From positions 806,001 to 870,000 of the forward strand of contig CP017039.1 in the NCBI GenBank assembly GCA_001717545.1: a DNA stretch of 64,000 nucleotides. The letters run 5' to 3'. Source of the DNA: Anaerolineaceae bacterium oral taxon 439 (GTDB taxonomy: Bacteria > Chloroflexota > Anaerolineae > Anaerolineales > Anaerolineaceae). Both the position numbers and the translations under genes were made by a program. Positions within the stretch are counted from its first letter, which is position 1; every line of letters begins with the position of its first letter. Shown piece by piece: positions 8,304 to 15,813 of this stretch. The notes beneath the pieces are model-generated. The model was not told where the DNA came from. It made no database searches and saw nothing but the letters and a program-made list of their open reading frames with translations.

Positions 8304-8953
8304 TGCGCTGACTTTGAATTGTCAGCTTTCTTTATCGGATGCCTGATGACAGTCTTCAGCTTTTCGGGCGTGGCCTTTCTGGCGTCTCCCAGGTAGATTT
8401 CGTGATGATGCCGCCGTTCCGTAATGTCGAGCGCATACCCCTGCTGTTCCATGAAGCTATGCATAAGCTTCACAGTCGCGGGCTCATCATCGTATGGGCC
8501 GATATGCAGACACTGAACGCAGATTCCTTCATCATAAGTCAGGAACTCTACCTTCGAGAAGTCCGCTTTCTTTTTTTTGGCTGCCTCGTTGATCGCCCAG
8601 TCGAGATCAGTCTTTGTGACGAAATCCGGCAGCCGGATGACGGAGATCCATTTGAAGGACTCCTTATGGGAATAGTCGACGCCACGCATACCGTCCTGCC
8701 ACCAGAAACCTTCGAGCGGAGGAATCACATAATCGAAGTAACCGTCTATGCGGCGATCGCTTTTCTTGCTCATTTTAATTGTAAATGCTATGCCGTAGAG
8801 CAAGCCAATCGCCCGCTTGTATTCACCGTCTTCTTCATTCGGATTGCCCTGCCCACGGACGGCAATATAATTCATGCCCGGCACATTTATGATGCCGGGC
8901 GTGTTTTTCGGCATATAGAATTCCTTATACTCTTTTTTGTAGTCAAATGCCAT
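8300..8953 (-). CDS. GyrI-like small-molecule-binding domain protein
   Basis: About 217 residues with the features of the stand-alone GyrI-like family common in Firmicutes: MNYIAVRGQGNPNEEDGEYK near the start, VIPPLEGFWWQ in the middle, and HHEIYLGDARKATPEKLKT at the end. Members bind hydrophobic or cationic small molecules, and some hydrolyse reactive electrophiles; which applies here is not shown. The start at 8953 (MAFDYKK) is chosen because AAAGGAG lies nine bases upstream of it, whereas the earlier ATG at 8962 abuts that site. The start overlaps the end of the upstream VOC gene by 11 bases, so the two are coupled. The stop is nine bases from the island border. Confidence 0.8.
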   Translation of the reverse strand: MAFDYKKEYKEFYMPKNTPGIINVPGMNYIAVRGQGNPNEEDGEYKRAIGLLYGIAFTIKMSKKSDRRIDGYFDYVIPPLEGFWWQDGMRGVDYSHKESFKWISVIRLPDFVTKTDLDWAINEAAKKKKADFSKVEFLTYDEGICVQCLHIGPYDDEPATVKLMHSFMEQQGYALDITERRHHHEIYLGDARKATPEKLKTVIRHPIKKADNSKSAH

Positions 8954-9353
8954 CTTTGCCATCTCCTTTCACGAAAGAACCGATCTCGATCAGGTTCCCT
9001 TCCGGATCGGCAACATAACAAGTTCGCTGCCCCCATTCCTCAGTTGCCGGCGGCATGACAGGTGCTGCCCCTTTTTCAATCACTTCTTTATACGCTCTGT
9101 CGACAGCGGCGTAATCTTTGACGGATAACGCAATTTCATAATGCCCATTGATCTTATCTGCATAGGAAAAACCGCGGCCAGTCATTTTTTCAAAGTCGCT
9201 GCGCCGGAACAGGAGAAAAAGCGTGCCATCCTTTTCCAGATAAACATTGCTGGCATTCTCATCCTCTTGAATTTCAAATCCGAGAACGTCCCGGTAAAAG
9301 CGAACCATCGTTCCCATATCTTTTACAAAAATTCCAAATCCATCTAACCGCAT
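8943..9353 (-). CDS. VOC (glyoxalase/bleomycin-resistance) family protein
   Basis: A 136-residue protein with two beta-alpha-beta-beta-beta modules: FVKDMGTMVRFYRDVLGFEI in the first, and YYVADPEGNLIEI-like CYVADPEGNLIEIGSF closing the second. GHYEIAL contributes a likely metal-facing His and LIEI a Glu; the first canonical His is not evident. Family members are dioxygenases, isomerases or drug-binding resistance proteins. The start at 9353 is preferred because GGAGG lies seven bases upstream, inside the longer frame that begins at 9368. It heads a two-gene unit with the GyrI-like protein, and the palindromic site at 9396-9423 lies just upstream. Confidence 0.82.
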   Translation of the reverse strand: MRLDGFGIFVKDMGTMVRFYRDVLGFEIQEDENASNVYLEKDGTLFLLFRRSDFEKMTGRGFSYADKINGHYEIALSVKDYAAVDRAYKEVIEKGAAPVMPPATEEWGQRTCYVADPEGNLIEIGSFVKGDGKDGI

Positions 9354-9395
9354 TGTTTTATCCTCCATCGTCTTGATATTCTTATCATAGCAGAG

Positions 9396-9423
9396 GAATC
9401 AGGACACCTGTATGTCATGTTTA
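9396..9423. promoter_or_regulatory. Operator-like palindrome A, upstream of VOC-GyrI unit
   Basis: A 28-base element with GACA-N6-TGTC at its centre that matches 24 of 28 bases of the element at 10353-10380, differing only in the central five bases, as expected for a dimer-binding site. It overlaps the last codons of the WYL regulator and lies about 43 bases upstream of the VOC start. A minus-strand TATGAT (9384-9389) lies between it and the gene. Confidence 0.6.
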
Positions 9424-10322
9424 GAATATTTTTCTATTAAATCTTTCCCGAATCTCTTCAAATCTTCCCGTATCTCGCAAGGCTCCAGTAATTCAATTCC
9501 ATCGCCAAATGACAACACCCATGACTTTATGGCGCTAAACTCTGTAAAGCCAAATGAAAACAGAAGTGTGCCGTCTGTCTGCTCTTTGAAGGATTCGGGG
9601 CCAAAGTCCTCCAGTATGCGAAAACGGTATTCAGATTGTATGACTGCCTTTACTATGTAACGATGCGGGAAAACACGCTCATTTGATAAATCGGGATATG
9701 GAACAGCGCGCGGCGTAAATGTTTCGCCGGACGATATTTTTGTTATTCTGTTCAGTTTAAACAATCTGAAATCATTTCGCTCTTTACACCAGCCCCATAC
9801 ATACCAGCTTGACCATTCGAAAATCAAATAGTAAGGTTCAATCTTTCTGTCGCTCTCTCCTGACGGAGATGAATAATGAAAATACAGGCAGCGTTTTCCC
9901 TCGATGGCTCCATGAATCATCTCTACTCGCGCGGACACAGCCGACTTGTTCCACGGCGCAAGGTTGATCAGGATATGACCGTCGCCGGGAAGCACAGTTG
10001 TTGTCCCGGCCGCTAACTTTTCCATCAGCTGCAAATATCGATTCGTTCCGCTTACGCTGTCCAAACTGCGAAGTCCGGCCAAGATAGCCTGCATATCAGC
10101 GTTTGAAAGAATGGTCCGGTCTACTCTGTACCCGTCCATGATCCGAATCCCGCCGTTTATTCCCTGTGTGGTCAGAATAGGAATCCCCGCGGTACAGAGT
10201 GCTTCAATGTCTCGATTAATGGTTCTTCGGGAAACTTCAAACAATTCCGCAAGTTCGGGAGCCGTGACTTTGTCCCTTTGAAGCAGCACGGAAAGAATAC
10301 CGATCAATCTCTCTATCTTCAT
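9399..10322 (-). CDS. WYL-domain transcriptional regulator (YafY-like)
   Basis: A 307-residue DNA-binding regulator. Residues 1-60 form a DeoR-type helix-turn-helix (VTAPELAELFEVSRRTINRD), followed by a GGIRIMDGYRVDR wing. A WYL ligand-sensing domain occupies about 130-235 (SSWYVWGWC holds the motif) and a C-terminal WCX-like extension follows. These regulators usually respond to a small molecule and control a neighbouring detoxification gene. Copies of one palindrome lie just upstream of this gene and of the next unit downstream (VOC-GyrI), pointing to autoregulation and control of that pair; this is inferred, not shown. Codon use is AT-richer than in the flanking chromosome. Confidence 0.87.
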   Translation of the reverse strand: MKIERLIGILSVLLQRDKVTAPELAELFEVSRRTINRDIEALCTAGIPILTTQGINGGIRIMDGYRVDRTILSNADMQAILAGLRSLDSVSGTNRYLQLMEKLAAGTTTVLPGDGHILINLAPWNKSAVSARVEMIHGAIEGKRCLYFHYSSPSGESDRKIEPYYLIFEWSSWYVWGWCKERNDFRLFKLNRITKISSGETFTPRAVPYPDLSNERVFPHRYIVKAVIQSEYRFRILEDFGPESFKEQTDGTLLFSFGFTEFSAIKSWVLSFGDGIELLEPCEIREDLKRFGKDLIEKYSKHDIQVS

Positions 10323-10352
10323 CCAATCCCCTTTACCATAACGATAAGTTCA

Positions 10353-10380
10353 GAATCAGGACATAGGCATGTCATGTTTA
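10353..10380. promoter_or_regulatory. Operator-like palindrome B, upstream of WYL regulator
   Basis: Contains the perfect inverted repeat GACAT-AGGC-ATGTC (10360-10373) and the same flanks as the element at 9396-9423. On the minus strand a TAGAAT hexamer abuts it upstream. It ends 31 bases from the regulator's start codon, a suitable place for repression of its own promoter. Confidence 0.6.
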
Positions 10381-10503
10381 TTCTAATCTGAGCCTTGACG
10401 ATCTAAAAGCCGCCTTTGATAGAATCCTTTTTTTACATTCTGATGGGCTCAACAAAATCGTTCGGATAAGTTCAAAAACTGACATTTCCATAAACAGGAT
10501 AAG

Positions 10504-10534
10504 AAAAAAGCACTCCACATTTTCTGCGGAGTGC
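10504..10534 (-). terminator. Rho-independent terminator after glycosyltransferase remnant
   Basis: On the minus strand a GCACTCC...GGAGTGC stem with a short A-rich loop (10510-10534) is followed by six T (10504-10509). It lies 35 bases past the stop of the remnant at 10569. Confidence 0.75.
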
Positions 10535-10568
10535 GCCTCGAAATCATTCACTTTGTGTTCTTATCTTC

Positions 10569-11145
10569 TCAACCAGGGAAGCGTACTTCTTTTTTTTGTA
10601 TCCTCTTGCCGATCGGCGTGGACAGGATACCTGCGGCGATGCCAATAATCCACACATATTTCCAGCCGATAAGAAATCCAATCAGGTTTATTGCCGCAAT
10701 AACAATTAACCAGTATGTCAATAGGAATTTCCCATTCGCTTTATTCAATTCTCCGATAATATCCATACCATCCGAGGAATAAGGCGCATTTTCTATAAAT
10801 CCCGCCGCTCCCGCGCAGGAACGAAAACCGGAGCGGCATTCTTCAGCGGCGCGTCCGTATGCTCTATTGTTCAGGACTTCCTGGACTGCGGATCGGATGC
10901 CGTTGGCAGAATCATCGTTCAGCATAAGTCCGGCGCCGATCTCTGTAACTCTTCTTGCGACAGCTTTTTGCTCGCTTGTCTGCGGATAGAGAGTCATCGG
11001 TGCGGCCATGTACAGGCTTTCAGAAACGCTGTTCATTCCGCAATGTGTAATAAAAACATCTGCGCAGGATAGAATATCAATCTGAGCGACGTAAGGGCGT
11101 TGAAGTTCTCGCCGGTAAACGCAATCGGCGTAAATATCTTGCGTC
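10569..11145 (-). pseudogene. Remnant of an MGT-family UDP-glycosyltransferase
   Basis: The open frame preserves the donor-binding end of a macrolide-type glycosyltransferase: RPYVAQIDILSCADVFITHCG, then MNSVSESLYMAAPMTLYPQ. Upstream the match breaks: GENFN, which should precede RPYV, is in a different frame, and the N-terminal acceptor domain (some 250 residues) is absent. After the catalytic part there is a tail of about 70 residues with two predicted membrane helices (YWLIVIAAINLIGFLIG and VWIIGIAAGIL). The upstream frameshift and missing N-terminus make this a decayed gene; the 155-codon ORF starting at 11036 begins inside the catalytic motif and is unlikely to be translated as such. A terminator follows at 10504. 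Confidence 0.8.
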
Positions 11146-11337
11146 CCCGGTTATAAATCCGTTGACGGTCACTCGTTCCATCCCTCAATGCGGAAGGCAG
11201 GTCAATTCATGCCAAAATAAAGACAGAGATGACACAACCAAATCTCTAAAACTAAAGATTTTAAGCAAGCAAAAATAGATTACGCTCAATGTTTGCGATA
11301 TAACAATTGATATTGTATTTGCAAAGAAAAGAGGAGT

Positions 11338-11552
11338 ATGATAGCGCTAAACGATAAACCATTATGGGTACAACCTGCAAAAAAGGCTTAAAGAAAACAG
11401 ATGTCATAGCTATGGCGGGACTTACAACCAATGTTATGGCTCAGGTGGATAAGAATAAGCCTATTACAATGAAAAATTTAGAAGGAATTTGCAAGGCACT
11501 TGATTGTACTCCTGATGATGTATTTTCATTTGATGATGAATATGAAGAATGA
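11338..11552 (+). pseudogene. Small Xre-family HTH gene split by a -1 frameshift at A AAA AAG
   Basis: The first frame (ATG at 11338: MIALNDKPLWVQPAKKA, stop at 11391) and the second (GLKKTDVIAMAGLTTNVMAQ ... ALDCTPDDVFSF) together make a typical Xre-type HTH protein of about 70 residues. They join by a -1 shift exactly at GCA AAA AAG, which contains the heptamer A AAA AAG in the slippery phase. Either one A was lost from the A-run, inactivating the gene, or the ribosome or polymerase slips there. GAGGAG precedes the first ATG but is very close to it. No strong stimulatory stem-loop is evident downstream, so simple decay is the default reading. Confidence 0.65.
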
Positions 11553-11580
11553 AGCAAGCTTGAAGTTGCGGAGGTGCGTT

Positions 11581-12048
11581 ATGAATGTAGCGTTAGTAAG
11601 GGTAAGCGTTGACGACACAGAAAAAATATGGGCGATGCAAATCAAAGCGTTCCAAAACTTATTAGAAAAATATCAAGATTTTGAAACAAGTCCAGCAAAT
11701 GAAACAAAAGAAAAAATCAAAACCAAATTGCTGCAAGAATATACTTTCTTTTATTACATTTATAAAGATGGAGATATCGTTGGCGCTGTTCGAGTAATTG
11801 ATAGAAGAGACGGAAGTAGAAAGAGGATAGCGCCAGTTTTTATAATGGAGGAATTCCGTAATAAAGGGATAGCACAAAGAGCCTTTTGTGAAATAGAAAG
11901 AATTCATGGAAAAGATAGATGGGAGCTTGACACAATCTTTCAAGAAAAAGGCAACTGCTACTTATATGAAAAATTAGGATATAACAAGACAGGAGAGATT
12001 GAGAGAATAAATGATAGAATGGATATTGTTCACTATATAAAGAATTGA
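11581..12048 (+). CDS. GNAT-family N-acetyltransferase
   Basis: A 155-residue acetyl-CoA-dependent acyltransferase. Motif A is recognisable as IAPVFIMEEFRNKGIAQRAF (acetyl-CoA pyrophosphate loop), followed by a family-typical LYEKLGYNKTGE near the C-terminus. The start at 11581 has GGAGG eight bases upstream; longer versions reaching 11500 would overlap the HTH gene and lack a ribosome site. Very AT-rich codon use marks it as foreign to the surrounding chromosome. Small GNATs next to Xre-type regulators are common in Firmicutes accessory DNA; the substrate cannot be told. Confidence 0.85.
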   Translation: MNVALVRVSVDDTEKIWAMQIKAFQNLLEKYQDFETSPANETKEKIKTKLLQEYTFFYYIYKDGDIVGAVRVIDRRDGSRKRIAPVFIMEEFRNKGIAQRAFCEIERIHGKDRWELDTIFQEKGNCYLYEKLGYNKTGEIERINDRMDIVHYIKN

Positions 12049-12167
12049 CAAATGTCAGTTTGCCTGGCTCAAACAATTAAATAAAAAGCTGCAACATGGC
12101 AATTTATTAAACAGTATGTCGATCTGTCCGGTCCCTTGTCTCGGATCATGCCAGGGTGTGGGTGTTT

Positions 12168-12205
12168 AAAAAAAACGTCCTCCGCCCTGACCTCAGGGCG
12201 GAGGA
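12168..12205 (-). terminator. Rho-independent terminator of the pfp-fba operon
   Basis: TCCTCCGCCCTGA (12178-12190) pairs perfectly with 12193-12205, and on the minus strand eight T follow (12168-12175). It lies just after the aldolase stop. The orphan fba end at 8103 has an unrelated hairpin downstream, so the two copies differ beyond the repeat. Confidence 0.9.
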
Positions 12206-12231
12206 ATGATAACAGCTGTAAAGCGGATTGT

Positions 12232-12420
12232 TTATTTCGCGACGAACCTGCGGACGTCGTCGAGCTGACCGGCGGAGCCGAGGAGCACGTTTTTATTGGC
12301 GATGAACTTGGCGTATTCGTCCATGAAGACCTTCCCGATCGGGCGCAGGTCGAAGTTTTCCGGGTGATCGCGGAAGTATTCGCGATGGACGCGGGTCCAG
12401 ACGAGGCGGCCGTCGGTATC
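12232..12420 (-). repeat. 189-bp direct repeat, copy 2 (within intact fba)
   Basis: Codons for the last 62 residues and stop of the intact aldolase; pairs with 8103-8291 (2 mismatches). Confidence 0.92.
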
Positions 12421-13182
12421 GATATTGATTTTGGTGACGCCGAGCTTCGCGGCGGGGAGGAACTGGGTCGCGTCGACGCCTTTCGCGCCGAGGAGTTTAC
12501 CGCCGGCGGCGTTGATCCGTTCGACTTCGTCCTGCGGGACGGAAGACGACCCGTGCATGACGAGCGGGAAGCCGGGGACGCGCTTCTGAATTTCGGCGAG
12601 GACGTCGAAATGGAGCGACTGTGACCCTGAGAACTTGAACGCGCCGTGGCTGGTCCCGATCGCGACCGCGAGAGAATCGACGCCGGTTTTATCGACGAAT
12701 TCCTTGACGGAATCGGGGTCGGTGAGCTTGGCGTCGGCTTCGTTAACGGAGACATGCTCCTCGACGCCGCCGAGCTTCCCGAGTTCGGCTTCGACGACGA
12801 GACCTTTCGCGTGCGCCGCGTCGGCGACGCGCTTCGAAATCGCGACGTTCTCGTCGAACGGTTCGGCGGACGCGTCGATCATGACGGAGGAGTAAAAGCC
12901 GCTGTTGATACAGTCATAACAGGTTTTCTCGTCGCCGTGGTCGAGATGAACCGCGAAGATCGCTTCGGGGAACATCGCGTCGGCAGCGCGGATCAGCCCT
13001 TCAAGCATGATGGTGCTGGTGTAGCTGCGCGCGCCCTTGGAGATCTGGACGATAAACGGCGCCTTGGAATCGAGGTTGCCCCGGAAGAGGCCGACGATCT
13101 GTTCCGCGTTGTTGACGTTATAAGCGCCGATCGCGTATTTTCCATACGCATGTTCAAAAAGTTTTTTGGTGGTTACGATCAT
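12232..13182 (-). CDS. fba: Class II fructose-1,6-bisphosphate aldolase
   Basis: A 316-residue zinc-dependent aldolase that splits fructose-1,6-bisphosphate to DHAP and glyceraldehyde-3-phosphate in the cytoplasm. Visible family features are AIGAYNVNN near the N-terminus, HLDHGDEKTC (residues 79-88, zinc His and catalytic Asp), KLGGVEEHVSVNEADAKLTD, and LVMHGSSSVPQDE. AAGGAG precedes the ATG. It follows the phosphofructokinase gene by 42 bases and is transcribed with it, so consecutive glycolytic steps are paired. The spacer between them contains TTAATTAA twice. The 3' end is duplicated 3.9 kb away, which suggests it served as an integration or recombination target. Confidence 0.93.
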   Translation of the reverse strand: MIVTTKKLFEHAYGKYAIGAYNVNNAEQIVGLFRGNLDSKAPFIVQISKGARSYTSTIMLEGLIRAADAMFPEAIFAVHLDHGDEKTCYDCINSGFYSSVMIDASAEPFDENVAISKRVADAAHAKGLVVEAELGKLGGVEEHVSVNEADAKLTDPDSVKEFVDKTGVDSLAVAIGTSHGAFKFSGSQSLHFDVLAEIQKRVPGFPLVMHGSSSVPQDEVERINAAGGKLLGAKGVDATQFLPAAKLGVTKINIDTDGRLVWTRVHREYFRDHPENFDLRPIGKVFMDEYAKFIANKNVLLGSAGQLDDVRRFVAK

Positions 13183-13224
13183 GAGAACACTCCTTTATGT
13201 TATTAATTAAGATCGACAGTTTAA

Positions 13225-14388
13225 TTAACTGAGGAACATCGGCACGCCGAGGAAATCCTTAATCAGCGGCCGATAGTTTACGATATCATAAAACGCCGGA
13301 ACGTCGACGATCTTCTTTCCGGCAAGGACCATCGAGACCGGAACGGTCGTGTATTTCCCGCCGTGGAGCGCGACCATGCGGCCGAAATCGTTACGCATGA
13401 GCGACTGCGCCGCGAGGTGGCCGAAGGAGGTGGCGACCATGCGGTCGAGGGAATCCGGCGCGCCGGAGCGCATCATATAACCAACCTGCTGGTACATGAT
13501 GTTGATATTGGAGCGGCGCTTGATCGCTTCCGCGACGATCATGCCGATCCCGCCGAGCTTGCGATGCCCGTATGCGTCCATTTCGCCGGTTTCGATGACG
13601 TCTCCGCCTTCCATGATTGCGCCTTCGGAGATGGTCATGATCGAGTAGTGCGACGGGTTGCGTTTTTTATCATGAACGAGGAAATCGGTCAGCGTATCGA
13701 TATTGAAATGGACTTCGGGAATGACCGCGCGGTCCGCTCCGGAGAGATACGCGGCGATCAGGCTGGTTTCTCCGGAGTTGCGGCCGAAGAGTTCGACGAC
13801 GCCGATGCGCTCGTGCGAACCGAGCGAGGTCCGCATGTTGGTAATGACTTCAATCGAGCGGGTAATCGCGGTCGAGAATCCGATACAGTAATCGGTTCCG
13901 TAAACGTCGTTATCCATCGTTTTCGGGATGGCGATGACGGGGAAGCCTTCGTTATGCAGCCGGACAGTGAAGCTCAGCGTATCGTCGCCGCCGATCGTGA
14001 CGAGGGCGCTGATACCTTTCTTCTCGAGGACTTCGAGAACGTGCGGCGTGTAATCGTAGGTATCTTCGTTGACCTTATGCCCCTGCGGCGAGTTCTTCAG
14101 GAATTCGGGAATGACGTTAGCCTTGACGCGCTGCGGGTTGGTTCGGGAAGTATGCAGGAACGTTCCGCCGGTCCGGTCGATCTTGCGGATTTCGTCTTCG
14201 GTGATTTCGAAGATCAGCGAATGCGACTCCGGGTCGTTAAAATCATATTCCAGCAGGCCCGCCCAGCCACGGCGGACGCCGTAGACTTTATAGCCGCTGT
14301 TGAGCGCGACGGCGATAAACGCTTTCATCGCGGGGTTCAATCCCGGGACGTCGCCGCCGCCGGTTAAAATGCCGATTGTTTTACTCAT
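13225..14388 (-). CDS. pfp: 6-phosphofructokinase, probably pyrophosphate-dependent
   Basis: A 387-residue PfkA-family enzyme phosphorylating fructose-6-phosphate. ILTGGGDVPGLN near the N-terminus binds the phosphoryl donor. The key selectivity residues are GGDD (133-136) instead of GGDG and PKTMDND (155-161) instead of PGTIDND. Asp136 and Lys156 are the pair known from PPi-dependent enzymes, so pyrophosphate rather than ATP is the likely donor and the reaction reversible. ATG at 14388 has AGGAG eight bases upstream; a TTG six bases earlier is less likely. It leads the operon with the aldolase; a minus-strand TATAAT lies about 100 bases upstream. Confidence 0.88.
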   Translation of the reverse strand: MSKTIGILTGGGDVPGLNPAMKAFIAVALNSGYKVYGVRRGWAGLLEYDFNDPESHSLIFEITEDEIRKIDRTGGTFLHTSRTNPQRVKANVIPEFLKNSPQGHKVNEDTYDYTPHVLEVLEKKGISALVTIGGDDTLSFTVRLHNEGFPVIAIPKTMDNDVYGTDYCIGFSTAITRSIEVITNMRTSLGSHERIGVVELFGRNSGETSLIAAYLSGADRAVIPEVHFNIDTLTDFLVHDKKRNPSHYSIMTISEGAIMEGGDVIETGEMDAYGHRKLGGIGMIVAEAIKRRSNINIMYQQVGYMMRSGAPDSLDRMVATSFGHLAAQSLMRNDFGRMVALHGGKYTTVPVSMVLAGKKIVDVPAFYDIVNYRPLIKDFLGVPMFLS

Positions 14389-14820
14389 GGACAAGCTCCT
14401 TACAGTTTACGAATAAAAAGTTGCGATCGGTCCCTGTCGCTTTTCAGTGATCGAATACGTGAGCATCTCGCTGATACGAGTATTTGAATTATACTTGATG
14501 AGACGAGCATCCGCGAAAATACAGTGGAAAAATGGACGCGGTTTTTATGGATCCGGCCGCGTCGATGGCTTGGCTCGTCAATTTATCCGCTCGAATTCAT
14601 GAATTTTCAAAAAAAGTCTGGAAAAATGAAAAAGGGTTGCGGTATAATTGGCTCAATTAAAATTGTACGTTATGTTGCTATATTTTTTACTTACGGCACG
14701 CTCTTTCAATTTCAGGTTCCAACAGTTGGTCGTCTTACGATGGTCGTCTTGCGAAAAATTGACTTTTGTAAAAAATGAAAGCGGCATCGATGAATTTCTT
14801 TGGAGTGAAGGGAACGAGTC
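14389..14820. promoter_or_regulatory. Divergent intergenic region between pfp and the peptide importer
   Basis: No gene is visible in these 432 bases. The left part holds a minus-strand TATAAT (14488-14493) pointing to pfp, with no good -35. The right half (about 14590-14770) is AT-rich and holds a plus-strand TATAAT (14643-14648) pointing to the importer operon, 178 bases before its start, giving a long leader. Neither promoter has a clear -35 hexamer, so activator dependence is possible. A GAAGGGA ribosome site precedes 14821. Confidence 0.5.
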
Positions 14821-15813
14821 ATGGATGATATTTTGCGGGTAAGAGGACTCGAAACGCAGTTTCGCACCCGGAACGGAACGATTCACGCGGTAAACGGCGT
14901 TTCGTTTTCGATTCGCGAGGGAGAGACGCTGGGGATCGTCGGAGAGAGCGGCTGCGGCAAGACGGTATCGATGATGTCGATGCTGGGGCTGATTCCGACG
15001 CCGCCGGGAAAAGTTGTCGCCGGCGAAGCGCAGTTTGAAGGCGTCGACCTGCTGAAACTGAGCAACGACCAGATGCGGATGTATCGCGGGTCAAAGCTCA
15101 GCGTCGTCTTTCAGGATCCGATGACGTCGTTTAACCCGGTCCTGACGATCGGTCAGCAGACCGCGGAACCGTACATGATTCATCATAAATGCAGCAAGGC
15201 GGAGGCGTACGAGCGGGCGATTAAATATCTCGAGCTCGTCGGGATCCCGAAAGCGAAGGACCGGATCCATGAATATCCGCATCAATTTTCCGGCGGGATG
15301 CGCCAGCGGGTCATGATCGCGATGGGGCTGATCTGCGAACCGAAGATCCTGATCGCGGACGAGCCAACGACGGCGCTCGACGTCACGATTCAGGCGCAGA
15401 TCGTCGAGCTGGTCAAGCGGCTTCGCGACGAGCTGGGGATGGCGATTATCTGGATCACGCATGATCTCGGGATTATCGCCGGGCTTGCGGATCGGGTGAA
15501 CGTCATGTATGGCGGGTATATTATCGAGACCGCGCCGGTTAAGAGCCTTTACGCCAATCCGAAACATCCATACACGATCGGGCTGCTTGGATCGCTCCCA
15601 CGGATGGACGAGCAGTCGTACCGCCGATTGACCTCGATCGACGGACTCCCGCCGACGCTTCTCGAAAAGCCGACATATTGTCCGTTTGAACCGCGCTGTA
15701 CGCATGCGATTGAACGCTGCCGGAGGGAAAATCCAACGCTGGTAAAACGCGCGGACGACGATCATTTCGTCGCCTGCTGGCTCGATCCTACGACCTGGAA
15801 GGAGTACGAATAA
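14821..15813 (+). CDS. dppD: Peptide ABC importer ATPase, DppD/OppD type
   Basis: A 330-residue ATPase of the oligopeptide/nickel family. Walker A is GESGCGKT (41-48), signature FSGGMRQR (156-163), Walker B ILIADEP (176-182), switch His in WITHDLGI. The C-terminal oligo_HPY extension contains the conserved cysteine cluster [14 protein letters not shown], which in this family can carry an iron-sulfur cluster. It pairs with the next gene, which it overlaps by one base (TAATG). Together with the permeases at 19537 and 20609 it forms a five-part importer. Confidence 0.92.
   Translation: MDDILRVRGLETQFRTRNGTIHAVNGVSFSIREGETLGIVGESGCGKTVSMMSMLGLIPTPPGKVVAGEAQFEGVDLLKLSNDQMRMYRGSKLSVVFQDPMTSFNPVLTIGQQTAEPYMIHHKCSKAEAYERAIKYLELVGIPKAKDRIHEYPHQFSGGMRQRVMIAMGLICEPKILIADEPTTALDVTIQAQIVELVKRLRDELGMAIIWITHDLGIIAGLADRVNVMYGGYIIETAPVKSLYANPKHPYTIGLLGSLPRMDEQSYRRLTSIDGLPPTLLEKPTYCPFEPRCTHAIERCRRENPTLVKRADDDHFVACWLDPTTWKEYE

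Larger units (their letters stand above)
8292..12231. mobile_element. Repeat-bounded accessory island (3.9 kb), no integrase seen
   Basis: Everything between the two fba 3'-end copies is unlike the surroundings: AT-richer codons, genes typical of Firmicutes (GyrI-like, VOC, WYL regulator, MGT glycosyltransferase remnant, small Xre protein, GNAT) and decay (frameshifts, truncation). Duplication of a gene's 3' end at both borders is what site-specific integration leaves, and the intact gene would then carry the element's own copy. No recombinase or transposase is recognisable inside, so the element is either decayed, moved in trans, or arose by another duplication mechanism. Confidence 0.45.

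Noticed and set aside
8292-12231. Transposase, integrase or IS ends in the island
   Set aside because: Read on both strands; no recombinase motifs and no terminal inverted repeats at the borders were found, so only the long direct repeat is claimed.
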